DNA of 60,651 nucleotides from JBOHBN01 sp050698355 (GTDB lineage: Bacteria; Actinomycetota; Actinomycetes; Streptosporangiales; WHST01): NCBI GenBank assembly GCA_050698355.1, contig JBOHBN010000146.1, forward strand, positions 1 to 60,651, read 5' to 3'. The position numbers and the translations under genes were made by a program. Under the pieces are notes generated by a model. That model ran no database searches. It saw only the letters and a program-made list of their open reading frames with translations, and was not told the DNA's origin. Shown in pieces: positions 1 through 9,021 of the stretch (its first letter is position 1; the number at the start of each line of letters is the position of its first letter).

Positions 1-207
1 GGCAGCCCGCCGAACCTGGCCAACGTCCCGCCCGGGTGCCCGTTCCACCCGCGGTGCCTGCTCGCGCAGGGGCGGGACCTGTGCCGGACCGAGCTGCCCG
101 TGCTCGCGGAGGTGGATGGCGGCCCGCACGTGTCCGCGTGCCACTTTTCCGGTGAGCTGGCGGGCGAGGCGGGTGCGATGCTCGCCCGCGCGGAGCAGGT
201 CACATGA
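1..207 (+). CDS. Peptide ABC transporter ATP-binding protein (OppD/DppD type), C-terminal part
   Basis: The window opens inside this gene; only the last 68 residues are present. They match the C-terminal oligopeptide/dipeptide extension (oligo_HPY type) found after the ATPase domain of peptide importers: a PNLANVPPGCPFHPRC stretch with paired cysteines, a later Cys (DLCRTE) and the usual closing SACHF. The Walker motifs lie upstream of the window. A second ATPase follows on the same strand, so the pair would energise one peptide permease. The D-type assignment rests on gene order only (D before F); the fragment itself does not discriminate. Confidence 0.85.
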   Translation, partial: GSPPNLANVPPGCPFHPRCLLAQGRDLCRTELPVLAEVDGGPHVSACHFSGELAGEAGAMLARAEQVT

Positions 208-233
208 CAGTGCACCCCGTCTCCCTTCCGCGT

Positions 234-248
234 TCCGCTCCTCGCTCG
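234..248 (-). repeat. Short dispersed GC-rich motif CGAGCGAGGAGCGGA (copy 1)
   Basis: The 15-mer is read on the minus strand in the gap between two ABC ATPase genes and recurs exactly on the plus strand at 55290-55304 in another gap. Both copies are in non-coding DNA next to gene ends. This may be a small dispersed element of the genome; two copies are too few to say more. Confidence 0.35.
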
Positions 249-313
249 GCTCGCTCGGTCCGGCCTGGTCGGTTGCTGGTGCCCGCTGCGATGCTCGCGC
301 GGGAGGGTTCCTC

Positions 314-1369
314 ATGACTCAGGAGGAGCACCAGTCGGACCCGGCGGTCCACACGGCTGCGCGGGAGCCGATCCTGCGGGTGCAGGACCTCGTGAAGCAC
401 TTCCCCATCACAACCGGCCTGCTGCACAGGCAGACGGGCGTGGTGCACGCGGTCGACGGCGTCAGCCTGGAGCTCGCGGCGGGGGAGACGCTGGGCATCG
501 TCGGCGAGTCCGGCTGCGGCAAGACGACCCTGGGACGTACCGTCATCCGGCTGCTCGAACCCACGGGTGGACGTATCGAGTTCAAGGGCCGCGACATCTC
601 GACCCTCAGCCGCCGGCAGATGCGGGAGCTGCGCCGGGACGTGCAGATCGTCTTCCAGGACCCGTTCGCCTCGCTCGACCCGCGGATGATGGTGCGCGAC
701 CTCATCGCCGAACCACTGCGCACGCACGGCATCTACGAGCGAAGCGGCGGACGCCGCCGGATCGCTGAGCTGATGGACACCGTCGGTCTCAATCCAGAAC
801 ACGACCGGCGCTTCCCGCACGAGTTCTCCGGCGGCCAGCGTCAGCGCATCGGCATCGCCCGCGCCCTGGCCCTCAACCCCGAGCTGCTGGTGCTGGACGA
901 GCCGGTGTCCGCGCTCGACGTCTCGATCCAGGCACAGGTCATCAACCTGCTCAAGCGGATCCAGGACGAGTTCGGCATCGCGTACCTGTTCATCGCCCAC
1001 GACCTCACCGTCGTACGGCACATCTCCGACCGCGTCGCGGTGATGTACCTCGGCAAGCTGGTCGAGACCGGTACCCGCGACCAGGTGTACGGGCGGCCGA
1101 GCCACCCGTACACCCAGGCACTGCTGTCCGCCGCGCCGATGCCGAAACCCTCGTTGCGCGGCAAGCGCTCCCGCATCGTGCTCCAGGGCGACGTCCCCAA
1201 CCCGGCCAACCCGCCGTCGGGCTGCCGGTTCCGTACGCGCTGCTGGAAGGCCGAGCCGCTGTGCGCGGAGGAGGAGCCGGCGCTCGTCGACCGCGGTCAG
1301 GCGCATCCCAGCGCGTGCCACTTCGCCGAGGTCGACGACAAGGTCACCTTCTCCGCGGTGACGCGCTAG
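314..1369 (+). CDS. Peptide ABC transporter ATP-binding protein (OppF/DppF type)
   Basis: This 351-residue cytoplasmic ATPase couples ATP hydrolysis to import of di- or oligopeptides. Visible motifs are Walker A GESGCGKT (residues 64-71), the ABC signature as FSGGQRQRIGIARA, Walker B LLVLDEPVSALD, and a C-terminal peptide-transporter extension with CRFRTRC. Length is normal. The ATG at 314 is chosen because the family N-terminus (ILRVQDLVKHFPI) follows shortly after; the longer frame upstream is open only because of high GC. The 106 nt before it hold no gene. Together with the partial gene upstream it ends an operon entering from the left. A second complete set lies at 7280-15697. Confidence 0.93.
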   Translation: MTQEEHQSDPAVHTAAREPILRVQDLVKHFPITTGLLHRQTGVVHAVDGVSLELAAGETLGIVGESGCGKTTLGRTVIRLLEPTGGRIEFKGRDISTLSRRQMRELRRDVQIVFQDPFASLDPRMMVRDLIAEPLRTHGIYERSGGRRRIAELMDTVGLNPEHDRRFPHEFSGGQRQRIGIARALALNPELLVLDEPVSALDVSIQAQVINLLKRIQDEFGIAYLFIAHDLTVVRHISDRVAVMYLGKLVETGTRDQVYGRPSHPYTQALLSAAPMPKPSLRGKRSRIVLQGDVPNPANPPSGCRFRTRCWKAEPLCAEEEPALVDRGQAHPSACHFAEVDDKVTFSAVTR

Positions 1370-1373
1370 GTTG

Positions 1374-3590
1374 TCAGCGCGCCAGGTCGCGCGCGGCGCG
1401 CTCGATGGTCGGCTCGTCGAGCAGCACGTGGTACGCAGCGTCGCCGAGCGGGATGAAGCTGTCCTCGCTCGTCACCCGCGCGAGACGGCCCTCGTACCCC
1501 GCGTCGACGAGCGCGGTGACGATGCCTTCCGACACCCCACCGGTACGCCGGGTCTCGTCCACCACAAGCACGCGTCCGGTCGCGCGCGCCTCCCGCAGCA
1601 GGTCGTCGGTCGGCAGCGGGGCGAGCCAGCGCAGGTCCACGACGCGCGCGTTGACCCCCGAGCTTGCGAGGCGCGCCGCTACGCGCAGCGACATGGCCAG
1701 GCCGTTGCCGAACGTCACCATCGTCAGCTCGCCGCCGTCGCCGTACGTGCGCGCGCTGCCAAGCGGCACGTGCGTGCCCGCCCAGTCCTTCGGTGCCGCG
1801 TAGGGCGCGAGCCAGCCGTCGTCGCCGTCTTCGTGCAGGTCCTTGGTGTGGTACAGCGCGATCGGCTCCAGGTACACGCAGACGGAGCCGTCCGCCTTCG
1901 CCGCGGCGAGACAGGTGCGCAGCATCGCCGCGGCGTCGTCCGGCCGCGATGGTGAGGCGATCACCAGGCCGGGGATGTCGCGGAGCACGCCGATCGCGTC
2001 GTCGTTGTGGAAGTGGCCGCCGAACCCCTTCTGGTACGCGTAACCGGGCAGGCGCAGGACCATGCCGTTGCGGTACTGGCCGTTGGAGAAGAACTGCTGC
2101 GTGGCCGCCTCACCGCGCAGCTGGTCCTCGGCGTTGTGCAGGTAGGCGAGGTACTGGATCTCCGGTACGGGCAGCATGCCGGTCACGCCGGCCCCGAGCG
2201 CGATGCCGAGGATGGACTGCTCGTCGAGCAGGCTGTCGAAGACCCGGCCGGCGCCGAACCGCTTGGTCAGCCGCTGCGTGACGCCGTACACGCCGCCCTT
2301 GCGGCCGACGTCCTCGCCGTAGACGAGCATCTCCCGGTGGACGGCGAGCGCGTCGGTGAGCGCCCGGTTGATCGCGTTCGCGAGCGTGAGCGGGCCCTCC
2401 TCCTCGGGCAGCTTGCCCTCGAAGGCAGTGTGGCGATCCTCCTGGTCCGCGGCGACCCCGGCGACGCTCGCGACGGTGTCGGGGCGCCTCGGCGCGAGCG
2501 GCCCCATCACCTCGGCGGCGCTCCCCAGCCGGCGGCTTCCGCAGACCTTCTCGGCGAGGCCCATCACCTCGTCTCGGATGCGCTCGTACCGCTGCAGCAC
2601 CTCGTCGCGGGTCGCGACACCGGAGGACACGAGCAGCCGCGCCGTGCCGATCAGCGGGTCGCGATCGTAGTCGGCCTCGATCTCGGTCCTGGTCCGGTAG
2701 CCGATCTCGGCGTCGGTGCCGGCGTGTGCCATGTATCGCACCACCGATAGGTGCAGGAACGCCGGCGACCGTGTCGTGCGCACGTGCTCGGCGGCCGCCC
2801 TGGCCACCTCGTACGCCTCCAGCGTGTCGGCACCGTCGGCGACGAAATAGGCGAGGCCGGGCCGGTGCCCGTACGCGTTCGCGACCCAGCCCTTCGGGGT
2901 GCGCACGCTGATGCCGATGCCGTTGTCCTCGCACACGAACAGCACCGGCATCGGCAGGCCGGTGTGGGTTACCTGGCAGGCGGTGTTGATGGCGCCGGTC
3001 GCGGTGGAGTGGTTCGCGGAGGCGTCGCCGAAGGTCGTGACGGCGATCGCGTCGGGCGGCCAGGCACTCGGCACTGCGAGCTTGGCGGCGCGCGAGATGG
3101 CGAACCCGACCCCGACCGCACGCGGCAGGTGCGAGGCGATCGTCGAGGTCTGCGGGATGATCGCGAGGTCCGCGTTGCCGAATACCTTGTGCCGGCCGCC
3201 GGAGATCGGTTCCTCAGCCGCGGCGACGAGGCCGAGCAGGACGTCGCGCAGCGGTTCGGAGCGCGGCACCTGCAGCGCCCGCGCCAGGTAGAACGCACCG
3301 GACCGGTAGTGCAGCAGCGCGGGGTCGGTCGGGCGTACGGCGTCGGCGACGGCCGCGTTGGCTTCGTGCCCGGCCGAGCCGATGGTATAGAAGCCCTCGC
3401 CCTGCCCGCGCAGCCACCTGGCGGCGAAGTCCAGGTGGCGGCTGCCTGCCTGGGCGTCGAACAGCGCGCACAGGTGCTCGCCGGTGAGGGTCGTGCCGTC
3501 GCGTACGGGAGCGTGCAGGTTCCTGCGCTCCAGGCCAGGGGGTAGCTCCTTGACGGCGTCGATGAAGTGCTGGTCGACCGTTTCGTTCAC
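1374..3590 (-). CDS. 2-oxoacid dehydrogenase E1, alpha and beta subunits fused in one chain
   Basis: The protein has 738 residues. The N-terminal half is an E1-alpha-like thiamine diphosphate domain (GSAGHEANAA, then GDASANHSTATGAIN, corresponding to the ThDP-binding motif). From about residue 395 an E1-beta domain follows (LVYGEDVGRKGGVYGVTQ, FDSLLDEQSILGIALGAG). Such one-chain E1 enzymes decarboxylate branched-chain or related 2-oxoacids and pass the acyl group to a lipoyl E2; no E2 or E3 gene is nearby, so the partners must be elsewhere. The start is GTG at 3590, preceded by GGGGTGG. It is the last of three minus-strand genes beginning with lysine catabolism, separated from the middle one by a strong hairpin. 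Substrate is not decidable from sequence; a role in lysine or branched-chain catabolism is inference. Confidence 0.85.
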   Translation of the reverse strand: MNETVDQHFIDAVKELPPGLERRNLHAPVRDGTTLTGEHLCALFDAQAGSRHLDFAARWLRGQGEGFYTIGSAGHEANAAVADAVRPTDPALLHYRSGAFYLARALQVPRSEPLRDVLLGLVAAAEEPISGGRHKVFGNADLAIIPQTSTIASHLPRAVGVGFAISRAAKLAVPSAWPPDAIAVTTFGDASANHSTATGAINTACQVTHTGLPMPVLFVCEDNGIGISVRTPKGWVANAYGHRPGLAYFVADGADTLEAYEVARAAAEHVRTTRSPAFLHLSVVRYMAHAGTDAEIGYRTRTEIEADYDRDPLIGTARLLVSSGVATRDEVLQRYERIRDEVMGLAEKVCGSRRLGSAAEVMGPLAPRRPDTVASVAGVAADQEDRHTAFEGKLPEEEGPLTLANAINRALTDALAVHREMLVYGEDVGRKGGVYGVTQRLTKRFGAGRVFDSLLDEQSILGIALGAGVTGMLPVPEIQYLAYLHNAEDQLRGEAATQQFFSNGQYRNGMVLRLPGYAYQKGFGGHFHNDDAIGVLRDIPGLVIASPSRPDDAAAMLRTCLAAAKADGSVCVYLEPIALYHTKDLHEDGDDGWLAPYAAPKDWAGTHVPLGSARTYGDGGELTMVTFGNGLAMSLRVAARLASSGVNARVVDLRWLAPLPTDDLLREARATGRVLVVDETRRTGGVSEGIVTALVDAGYEGRLARVTSEDSFIPLGDAAYHVLLDEPTIERAARDLAR

Positions 3591-3614
3591 GTACCACCCC
3601 GAGGTTGCTCGACC

Positions 3615-3656
3615 TGTCAGTGCGTGGTTGGGCTATGGCTCAACCACGCACTGACA
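3615..3656. terminator. Perfect 16-bp hairpin between two minus-strand genes
   Basis: The arms TGTCAGTGCGTGGTTG and CAACCACGCACTGACA are perfectly complementary with a 10-nt loop. It lies in the 81-nt gap between the aldehyde dehydrogenase and E1 genes. There is no T-run, so it may be a factor-assisted terminator, an mRNA-processing or stability stem, or a palindromic repeat. It would uncouple the E1 gene from the lysine genes to some degree. Confidence 0.55.
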
Positions 3657-3671
3657 AGCTATCAATGCGGC

Positions 3672-5228
3672 TCAGGCGTCGAGGGTGAAGCCGGTGTTGG
3701 GCGTGAGTTCGGTCACGTCCATCTGCGCCTTCTGCAGCCGGCCGGAGAAGTCCCAGTTAAGCGACTGCCAGCGGGTGAACTGGTCAAGCACCCACAACCC
3801 GGACAGCCGGCTGCCGTTGCCTGACTTGCCGTTGCCGCCGAACGGCAGGTGCGCCTCGGCGCCGGACGTGGAGTTGTTCACGCTGACCATCCCGGCGCCG
3901 ACGCGGCGGTGGAACCGCAGCGCCTCCGCCCCGTCGGTCGTGTAGATGGCCGCGGACAGCCCGTACCCGGGTGCGTTGGCCAGCTCGACGGCCTCGTCGA
4001 ACGTGTCGTACGTGGCCACGCCGACGATCGGCCCGAACGTCTCGTTGGCGAAGAGCCGGTCGTCGGGGCGTACGCCGTCGACGATGGTGGGGTGGTAGAA
4101 CATGCCCGCCGCGGGGTCGCCGACGAAGCCCTCGCGCGGGTTGTCGGCGGCGATCCGGCCGGTGCCGGTCGAGCCCAGCGTGCGGTGGTGCCCGTCGATC
4201 CAGCCGAGGTACCCCTCGAACCGCTCGGCGAACTTCTCGTGCAGCATCGGCCCGTACAGCACGTCCTTGGCCGGATCACCCACGCTCGCGCCGCGGACCG
4301 CCGCGTCGAACCGCGCGACGAACTCGTCGTGCACGCTGCGGTGCACGATCACGCTGCCGAGGGAGGTGCAGCGCTGACCCGCGCTGCCGAACCCGGAGAA
4401 CAGGGCGCCCTCGACGGCGAGGTCGAGGTCGGCGTTGGGCGTGACCACCAGCGGGTTCTTGCCGCCGAGCTCGAGGCAGGCGGACTGCAGGTGCCGCCCG
4501 GTGAGCTCGCCGATCCGCGCACCGACGGCGGACGACCCGGTGAAGCCGACCTTGTCGACCAGGCCGCCGTCGAGTGCCTGCTCGAGGCCGGTGAACGTCT
4601 GCTCGCCGTCGGCGAGTACGAGGTTGAGCACGCCCTCGGGCAGGCCACCGCCCTCGGTGAACAGCTCGTACATCGCCTGCCCGCACGCGGGGGAGTAGTC
4701 GGCCGCCTTCCACACCACCGCGTTGCCCGCGAGCAACGCGGGCACGAGGTACCAGGACGGCACGGCGACGGGGAAGTTGCCGGCCGTGATCACGCTGACC
4801 ACGCCCACCGGCTTGCGGAAGGTGAACAGCTCCTTGTCGGGCACCTCGCTCGGCACCGTCTGCCCGTACAGGCGGCGGCCCTCGCCGAGGAAGAAGTCGC
4901 AGGTGTCGATGATCTCCTGCACCTCGCCGCGCGCCTCGACGAACGGCTTGCCGATCTCCTGGGTGACGATGCGGGCCAGCCGGTCGGCGTTCGCCTCGAC
5001 GACCCGGCCGATGTGGGCGATGGCCCGCCCGCGTACGGGCGCGGGTACGTCCGCCCAGGCGGCCTGCGCGTCGCGAGCCGCGTGGGCGGCGGCGACGAAG
5101 GTGCTCGCGTCGCCGTAGTTCACCCGCGCGACCGTCTCGTCGAGCGCGCCGGGGTTACGGGTCTCGACCGTGCCGCCGGGCGCGTCCGAGACGGGCTTGC
5201 CCGCCACCACGGAGCTGACAGACCTCAT
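3672..5228 (-). CDS. Aldehyde dehydrogenase, probably 2-aminoadipate semialdehyde (piperideine-6-carboxylate) dehydrogenase
   Basis: This 518-residue NAD(P)-dependent aldehyde dehydrogenase shows the cofactor motif GFTGSS (about 229-233), the general base in CLELGGKN (Glu253), Asn151 in AGNFPVAVP and the catalytic Cys287 in GSAGQRCTS. The product of the upstream aminotransferase, 2-aminoadipate 6-semialdehyde (in equilibrium with piperideine-6-carboxylate), is oxidised to 2-aminoadipate by this family in actinobacteria. That substrate is inferred from the neighbour, because motifs alone do not separate it from succinate or betaine aldehyde dehydrogenases. It follows the aminotransferase by 17 nt on the same strand, consistent with co-transcription. 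Confidence 0.85.
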   Translation of the reverse strand: MRSVSSVVAGKPVSDAPGGTVETRNPGALDETVARVNYGDASTFVAAAHAARDAQAAWADVPAPVRGRAIAHIGRVVEANADRLARIVTQEIGKPFVEARGEVQEIIDTCDFFLGEGRRLYGQTVPSEVPDKELFTFRKPVGVVSVITAGNFPVAVPSWYLVPALLAGNAVVWKAADYSPACGQAMYELFTEGGGLPEGVLNLVLADGEQTFTGLEQALDGGLVDKVGFTGSSAVGARIGELTGRHLQSACLELGGKNPLVVTPNADLDLAVEGALFSGFGSAGQRCTSLGSVIVHRSVHDEFVARFDAAVRGASVGDPAKDVLYGPMLHEKFAERFEGYLGWIDGHHRTLGSTGTGRIAADNPREGFVGDPAAGMFYHPTIVDGVRPDDRLFANETFGPIVGVATYDTFDEAVELANAPGYGLSAAIYTTDGAEALRFHRRVGAGMVSVNNSTSGAEAHLPFGGNGKSGNGSRLSGLWVLDQFTRWQSLNWDFSGRLQKAQMDVTELTPNTGFTLDA

Positions 5229-5245
5229 TACGTCCTCCTTCGCCG

Positions 5246-6592
5246 TCAGGACTGCTGCGCGGACAGTGCCGTACGGAGCGCCGCGGCCGCCGCGCTCAGC
5301 TCATCCTCGGTCACCGTGAGCGCGGGACGGAAGCGCACCGACCGCTCCCCGCACGGCAGCACGATGACATGCTCGTTGCGGAGCCGCCGGATCAGGTCGT
5401 CGCGAGCCGCGCCGTCGGGCAGGTCGAACGCACACATCGGCCCGCGGCCGCGTACGTTCGACACCTGCGGGTGCTGGTCGCTGACAGAATGCAGCTCGAC
5501 CAGTAGCTGGTGGCCGGTCTTGGCCGAGCGCTCGAACAGGCCCTCCGCCTCGATGATCTCCAGCAGCCGCCTCGACCTGACCATGTCGACGAGCCCGCCG
5601 CCCCAGGTGGAGTTGATGCGGCTGGGGACGCGGAAGACGTTGTCCTCGACCTTGTCGACGCGCCGTCCGGCCATGATGCCGCCGACCTGCACCTTCTTCG
5701 CGAACGCCACGATATCCGGCTCGAGGCCGAGCTGCTGGTACGCCCAAGGCGTGCCGGTGCCCAGGCCGGTCTGCACCTCGTCCAGGACGAACAGCGCGTC
5801 GTAGGTGTGGCACAGCTCCTGCATCGCCTGCAGGAACTCCGGGCGCATGTGGTTGTCGCCGCCCTCACCCTGGACCGGCTCGGCGATGAAGCAGGCGATG
5901 TCGTGCGGGTGTGCCTGGAATGCCGCCTCGGCCTGCTCGAGCGCGCGCCGCTCGGCGGCCTCGACCTCGGCAAGGTGGTCCTCCAGCGGGAAGGTGATCG
6001 CCGGAACGTCGATGCGCGGCCAGTCGAACTTCGGGAACCTGGCGGTCTTCTTCGGGTCGGTGTTGGTGAGCGACATGGTGTAGCCGGTGCGCCCGTGGAA
6101 CGCGCGAGTGAGGTGCAGGACCTTGCTGCCGAGCTCGGGTGAGCGCCCTGCGGCCTCGTTGCGCCGGCTCTTCCAGTCGAAGGCGGTCTTGAGCGCGTTC
6201 TCGACGGCGAGCCCGCCGCCCTCGACGAAGAACAGGTGCGGCAACGCGGGGTCGCCGAGCACCCGGGCGAAGGTGTCGACGAACTCCGCGTACGCGACGG
6301 AGTAGACGTCGGAGTTGGCCGGTTTGTTCGCGGCGATCTCGGTGAGCCGGCGCAGGAACTCTTCGTCGCCCACGACGCCGGGAGGGTTCATGCCGAGCGG
6401 GGCGGAGGCGAAGAACGTGTACATGTCGAGGTACCGCTCGCCGGTGCGGGCGTCGACGATCCAGGAGCCCGAGCTCCGCTTCGTATCGAGCACGAGCGGG
6501 AAGCCGTCGGCCAGCATGTGGCTGGCCAGCTCGGCATGGACCCGATCGGGCGCGACATGCGACTCGGTCACGTGGTTGGTGGTGTCTGTCAT
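5246..6592 (-). CDS. lat: L-lysine 6-aminotransferase
   Basis: This class III, PLP-dependent aminotransferase moves the epsilon-amino group of lysine to 2-oxoglutarate, the first step of lysine catabolism in many actinobacteria. From the ATG at 6592 it has 448 residues, close to mycobacterial Lat. The cofactor Asp is in FVLDEVQTG (Asp271) and the Schiff-base lysine in VAFAKKVQVGG (Lys300); FIAEPVQGEGG and the Lat-like N-terminus are also present. The start is preferred over the longer open frame because AGGAGGGGG precedes it by about 10 nt. In producers of cephamycin the same enzyme feeds the antibiotic, but no beta-lactam genes are present here, so a catabolic role is most likely. Confidence 0.92.
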   Translation of the reverse strand: MTDTTNHVTESHVAPDRVHAELASHMLADGFPLVLDTKRSSGSWIVDARTGERYLDMYTFFASAPLGMNPPGVVGDEEFLRRLTEIAANKPANSDVYSVAYAEFVDTFARVLGDPALPHLFFVEGGGLAVENALKTAFDWKSRRNEAAGRSPELGSKVLHLTRAFHGRTGYTMSLTNTDPKKTARFPKFDWPRIDVPAITFPLEDHLAEVEAAERRALEQAEAAFQAHPHDIACFIAEPVQGEGGDNHMRPEFLQAMQELCHTYDALFVLDEVQTGLGTGTPWAYQQLGLEPDIVAFAKKVQVGGIMAGRRVDKVEDNVFRVPSRINSTWGGGLVDMVRSRRLLEIIEAEGLFERSAKTGHQLLVELHSVSDQHPQVSNVRGRGPMCAFDLPDGAARDDLIRRLRNEHVIVLPCGERSVRFRPALTVTEDELSAAAAALRTALSAQQS

Positions 6593-7279
6593 GCCACTCG
6601 CCCCCTCCTGGAACTGAAGATTCTTCGCAAGTGTTCCGGACTGCACCGGAAGACGTTTCCCAGACTAGCGGGTCCGCGTGTGAAACTCTCGCAACGGCTG
6701 CTCGTCCGGGCCACGGAGGCCACGTTTCGTGATCAGCTTCGCGTCCTGGTCGGATGACGTCGGTTGGAGCCCGGTCGGTTTGCGCGCCTCCCGGCGAGCC
6801 CGGTCAGCTACCGCGCGGTAACCGACCACGGTCCGGCGCCGGAGGCTCCGGCCGGTTTGCGCGCGCCTCCCGGCGAGCCAGGTCAGCTACCGCGCGGTGA
6901 TCAACCGGCGGGTTGGCGTAACGGCACGTCTCTTCCACCCATCGGGGTGGCCGACCAGGGCCCAAGACGGTTCATCACGAACAATCACCATGACTTCCCG
7001 CGGCCGATCGAAGTGGTTCAGATAACGTATCCCGCGGACCTGCCGGAACCAGGAGGGTGACCGGGGAGCTGAGCCTGTCCGGATGGTAAGAAATCGCTAG
7101 ACATCAACCGTGGGTAACGGTAATGGAAAGAAATGGCATAGTCCGTCATGGCAACTGGCTGGAGCCGGAAGGACTGCTCTGTATCGGGGGGATCGCCGGA
7201 AGATGTTCCGCTTGACAGGGTCTGACCATTCCAGTAGTTTCGCGTGCTGGTACCGAGCTGGATGCGGAGTGTATGCAAA
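6593..7279. other. Divergent intergenic region of about 690 bp
   Basis: This gap separates the minus-strand lysine genes from the plus-strand peptide-transport operon and must carry both promoters. It contains the tandem repeat at 6771-6898, which makes a spurious open frame. The segment near 6960-7250 is clearly poorer in GC than its surroundings, as expected of a promoter or leader. I see no tRNA, riboswitch fold or convincing small gene, and no -10/-35 pair I would defend. Confidence 0.5.
6771..6898. repeat. Tandem direct repeat, two about 49-bp units 79 bp apart
   Basis: Units at 6771-6819 and 6850-6898 share GCGCCTCCCGGCGAGCC and GGTCAGCTACCGCGCGGT, with one substitution and one small insertion between them. 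A GGTCCGGCGCCGGAGGC-like stretch lies between. The function is unknown; it could be a regulator-binding array or an amplified non-coding segment. Confidence 0.6.
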
Positions 7280-8977
7280 ATGACTGACGACCAAATGGCT
7301 GGCAACACTCTCACCAGACAGGACTTCCTCAAACTGAGCGGTGCGGCCGTCGCCGGCGTCGGGTTGCTCGGCGCCGCCGGCTGCAGCGGCGGCGGCACGA
7401 TCGGTGGGCAGCAAGGAGGAGGTGGCGGCTCGTCCGTCTTCACCTTCGGTCGCGGCGGCCCGTCGGTGACGCTCGACCCGATCCACTCGACGGACAGCGA
7501 ATCATCGAAGGTCACACTGCAGGTCTTCGACACGCTCCTCGGCTACAAGCCCGGCAGCACCGAACTGGCGCCGGCATTGGCGACTGAGATACCCAAGTCG
7601 GAAAAGGGCGGTTTGTCATACACCTTCAACCTCCGCAAGGGGGTGAAGTTCCACGACGGCACGCCATGCGACGCCGACGCGGTCGTCTTCAATTTCGAGC
7701 GTTGGATGAACTCGAGCAGCCCTTATCACAAGGGCGGCGGAAAGCAATCATCCCAGTTCGCGCGGTACAAGATTGAGTTCGGCGGGTTCGATGGCGACTC
7801 GAACATCACGAAAGTCGAGGCGGTGGGATCGCACGCGGTGCGGTTTACGCTGAAACGACCCGACGGGCCGTTCCTGAACGACATAGTCATCTACACGTTC
7901 GCCATCGCATCGCCCGACGCCCTCAAGAAGGACGTCGAGAACTTCTGGCAGCACCCGGTTGGCACCGGCCCGTTCAAGTTCGTCTCCTGGCACCGGGGCT
8001 CGAAGATCGCCCTGGAGAAGAACGAGGACTGGTGGGGGACGAAGGTCCCGGTCTCCGAGGGCGGCGGCGGTCCGCACGTAAAGAAGTTCATCTTCCAGGA
8101 CATCCCAGACAACACCTCGCGGGTCGCCGCGCTCACGGGCGGCGACATCTCGGCTGCGGACGGATTGAACCCGGACGATGTCCCGACTCTTCGCAAGAGC
8201 GGGGACCTGAAGCCGGTGTTCCAGCCGCCCCTCGACGTCGGCTACCTGGCGATGAACTGCCAGCACAAGCCGTTCGACGATAAGCGCGTTCGCCTCGCCG
8301 TGGTGCACGCGATCAACATGCCGAAGATCGTGAAAGCCTTCTTCGGCGACTCGGGTGAGCTGGCGTCCAACCCGATCCCGTCCATCGTGAAGGGCTTCGC
8401 CGAGGACATCAAGCCGTTCGAGTACGACCCCGAGAAGTCCAAGAAGCTGTTGAAGGAAGCAGGACTCGGGGGCGGCTTCAAGACGAACCTCTGGTACATG
8501 CCCATTCCGCGGCCGTACATGCCGAACGCCAAGGGCATCGCCCAGGCGATGAAGGCCGATCTCAAGAAGGTCGGGATCGACGCGAAACTGGTCACGCGCG
8601 AATGGGCCACGTACATCGCGGAGACCGGCAAGGGCAAGCACGACATGTGCCTGCTCGGCTGGAGCGGGGCGAACGCCGACCCCGACACGTTCATCAACAT
8701 TCTCCTGAACGGCGCGTACGCCACGAAGACGAATTCCCAGAATGTCGCCTACTACAAGAATCCCGAGATGAACAAGGTGTTGGACCAGGCGGCGCGTACG
8801 GTCGACGAGGGCGAGCGCGCCAAGCTGTACCACCGGGCCCAGGAGATATTCCACGAGGACGCACCCTGGGCGCCGGTCGCCTATGCCAAGCCTGTTCTCG
8901 GCTTCCAGAAGAGCGTGAAGGGCTTCCAGCCGGCACCTGCGGGGCAGCGGTACAACACCGTTAAGATCACCGGCTAG
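7280..8977 (+). CDS. Peptide ABC transporter substrate-binding lipoprotein
   Basis: This 565-residue extracytoplasmic binding protein of the SBP family 5 (DppA/OppA) captures peptides for the permease encoded next. The N-terminus has TRQDFLKLSG, then a hydrophobic stretch and a lipobox LGAAGC, so it is a lipoprotein anchored at the membrane face. The Tat-like motif has RQ instead of RR, so export by Tat or Sec is uncertain. Family-typical stretches include GLSYTFNLRKGVKFHDGTP and NFERW. The ATG at 7280 is chosen because the signal region starts directly after it; an ATG 15 nt downstream is an alternative. It is the first gene of the operon. Confidence 0.92.
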   Translation: MTDDQMAGNTLTRQDFLKLSGAAVAGVGLLGAAGCSGGGTIGGQQGGGGGSSVFTFGRGGPSVTLDPIHSTDSESSKVTLQVFDTLLGYKPGSTELAPALATEIPKSEKGGLSYTFNLRKGVKFHDGTPCDADAVVFNFERWMNSSSPYHKGGGKQSSQFARYKIEFGGFDGDSNITKVEAVGSHAVRFTLKRPDGPFLNDIVIYTFAIASPDALKKDVENFWQHPVGTGPFKFVSWHRGSKIALEKNEDWWGTKVPVSEGGGGPHVKKFIFQDIPDNTSRVAALTGGDISAADGLNPDDVPTLRKSGDLKPVFQPPLDVGYLAMNCQHKPFDDKRVRLAVVHAINMPKIVKAFFGDSGELASNPIPSIVKGFAEDIKPFEYDPEKSKKLLKEAGLGGGFKTNLWYMPIPRPYMPNAKGIAQAMKADLKKVGIDAKLVTREWATYIAETGKGKHDMCLLGWSGANADPDTFINILLNGAYATKTNSQNVAYYKNPEMNKVLDQAARTVDEGERAKLYHRAQEIFHEDAPWAPVAYAKPVLGFQKSVKGFQPAPAGQRYNTVKITG

Positions 8978-9021
8978 CGGCCAACGCTGGTTAGCGGCGT
9001 GTACGAGAAGGGTTCGGGCCT

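Noticed and set aside
3849..5804. Plus-strand open frame of 651 codons opposite the aldehyde dehydrogenase and lat
   Set aside because: Covers the junction of two well-defined minus-strand genes and has the low-complexity composition of antisense frames.
5246..6592. Beta-lactam (cephamycin) biosynthesis based on lysine 6-aminotransferase
   Set aside because: No ACV synthetase, isopenicillin N synthase or related genes nearby; lysine catabolism explains the pair.
6764..7060. Plus-strand frame of 98 codons in the divergent gap
   Set aside because: It is made by the two direct repeats and has no ribosome-binding site or recognisable product.
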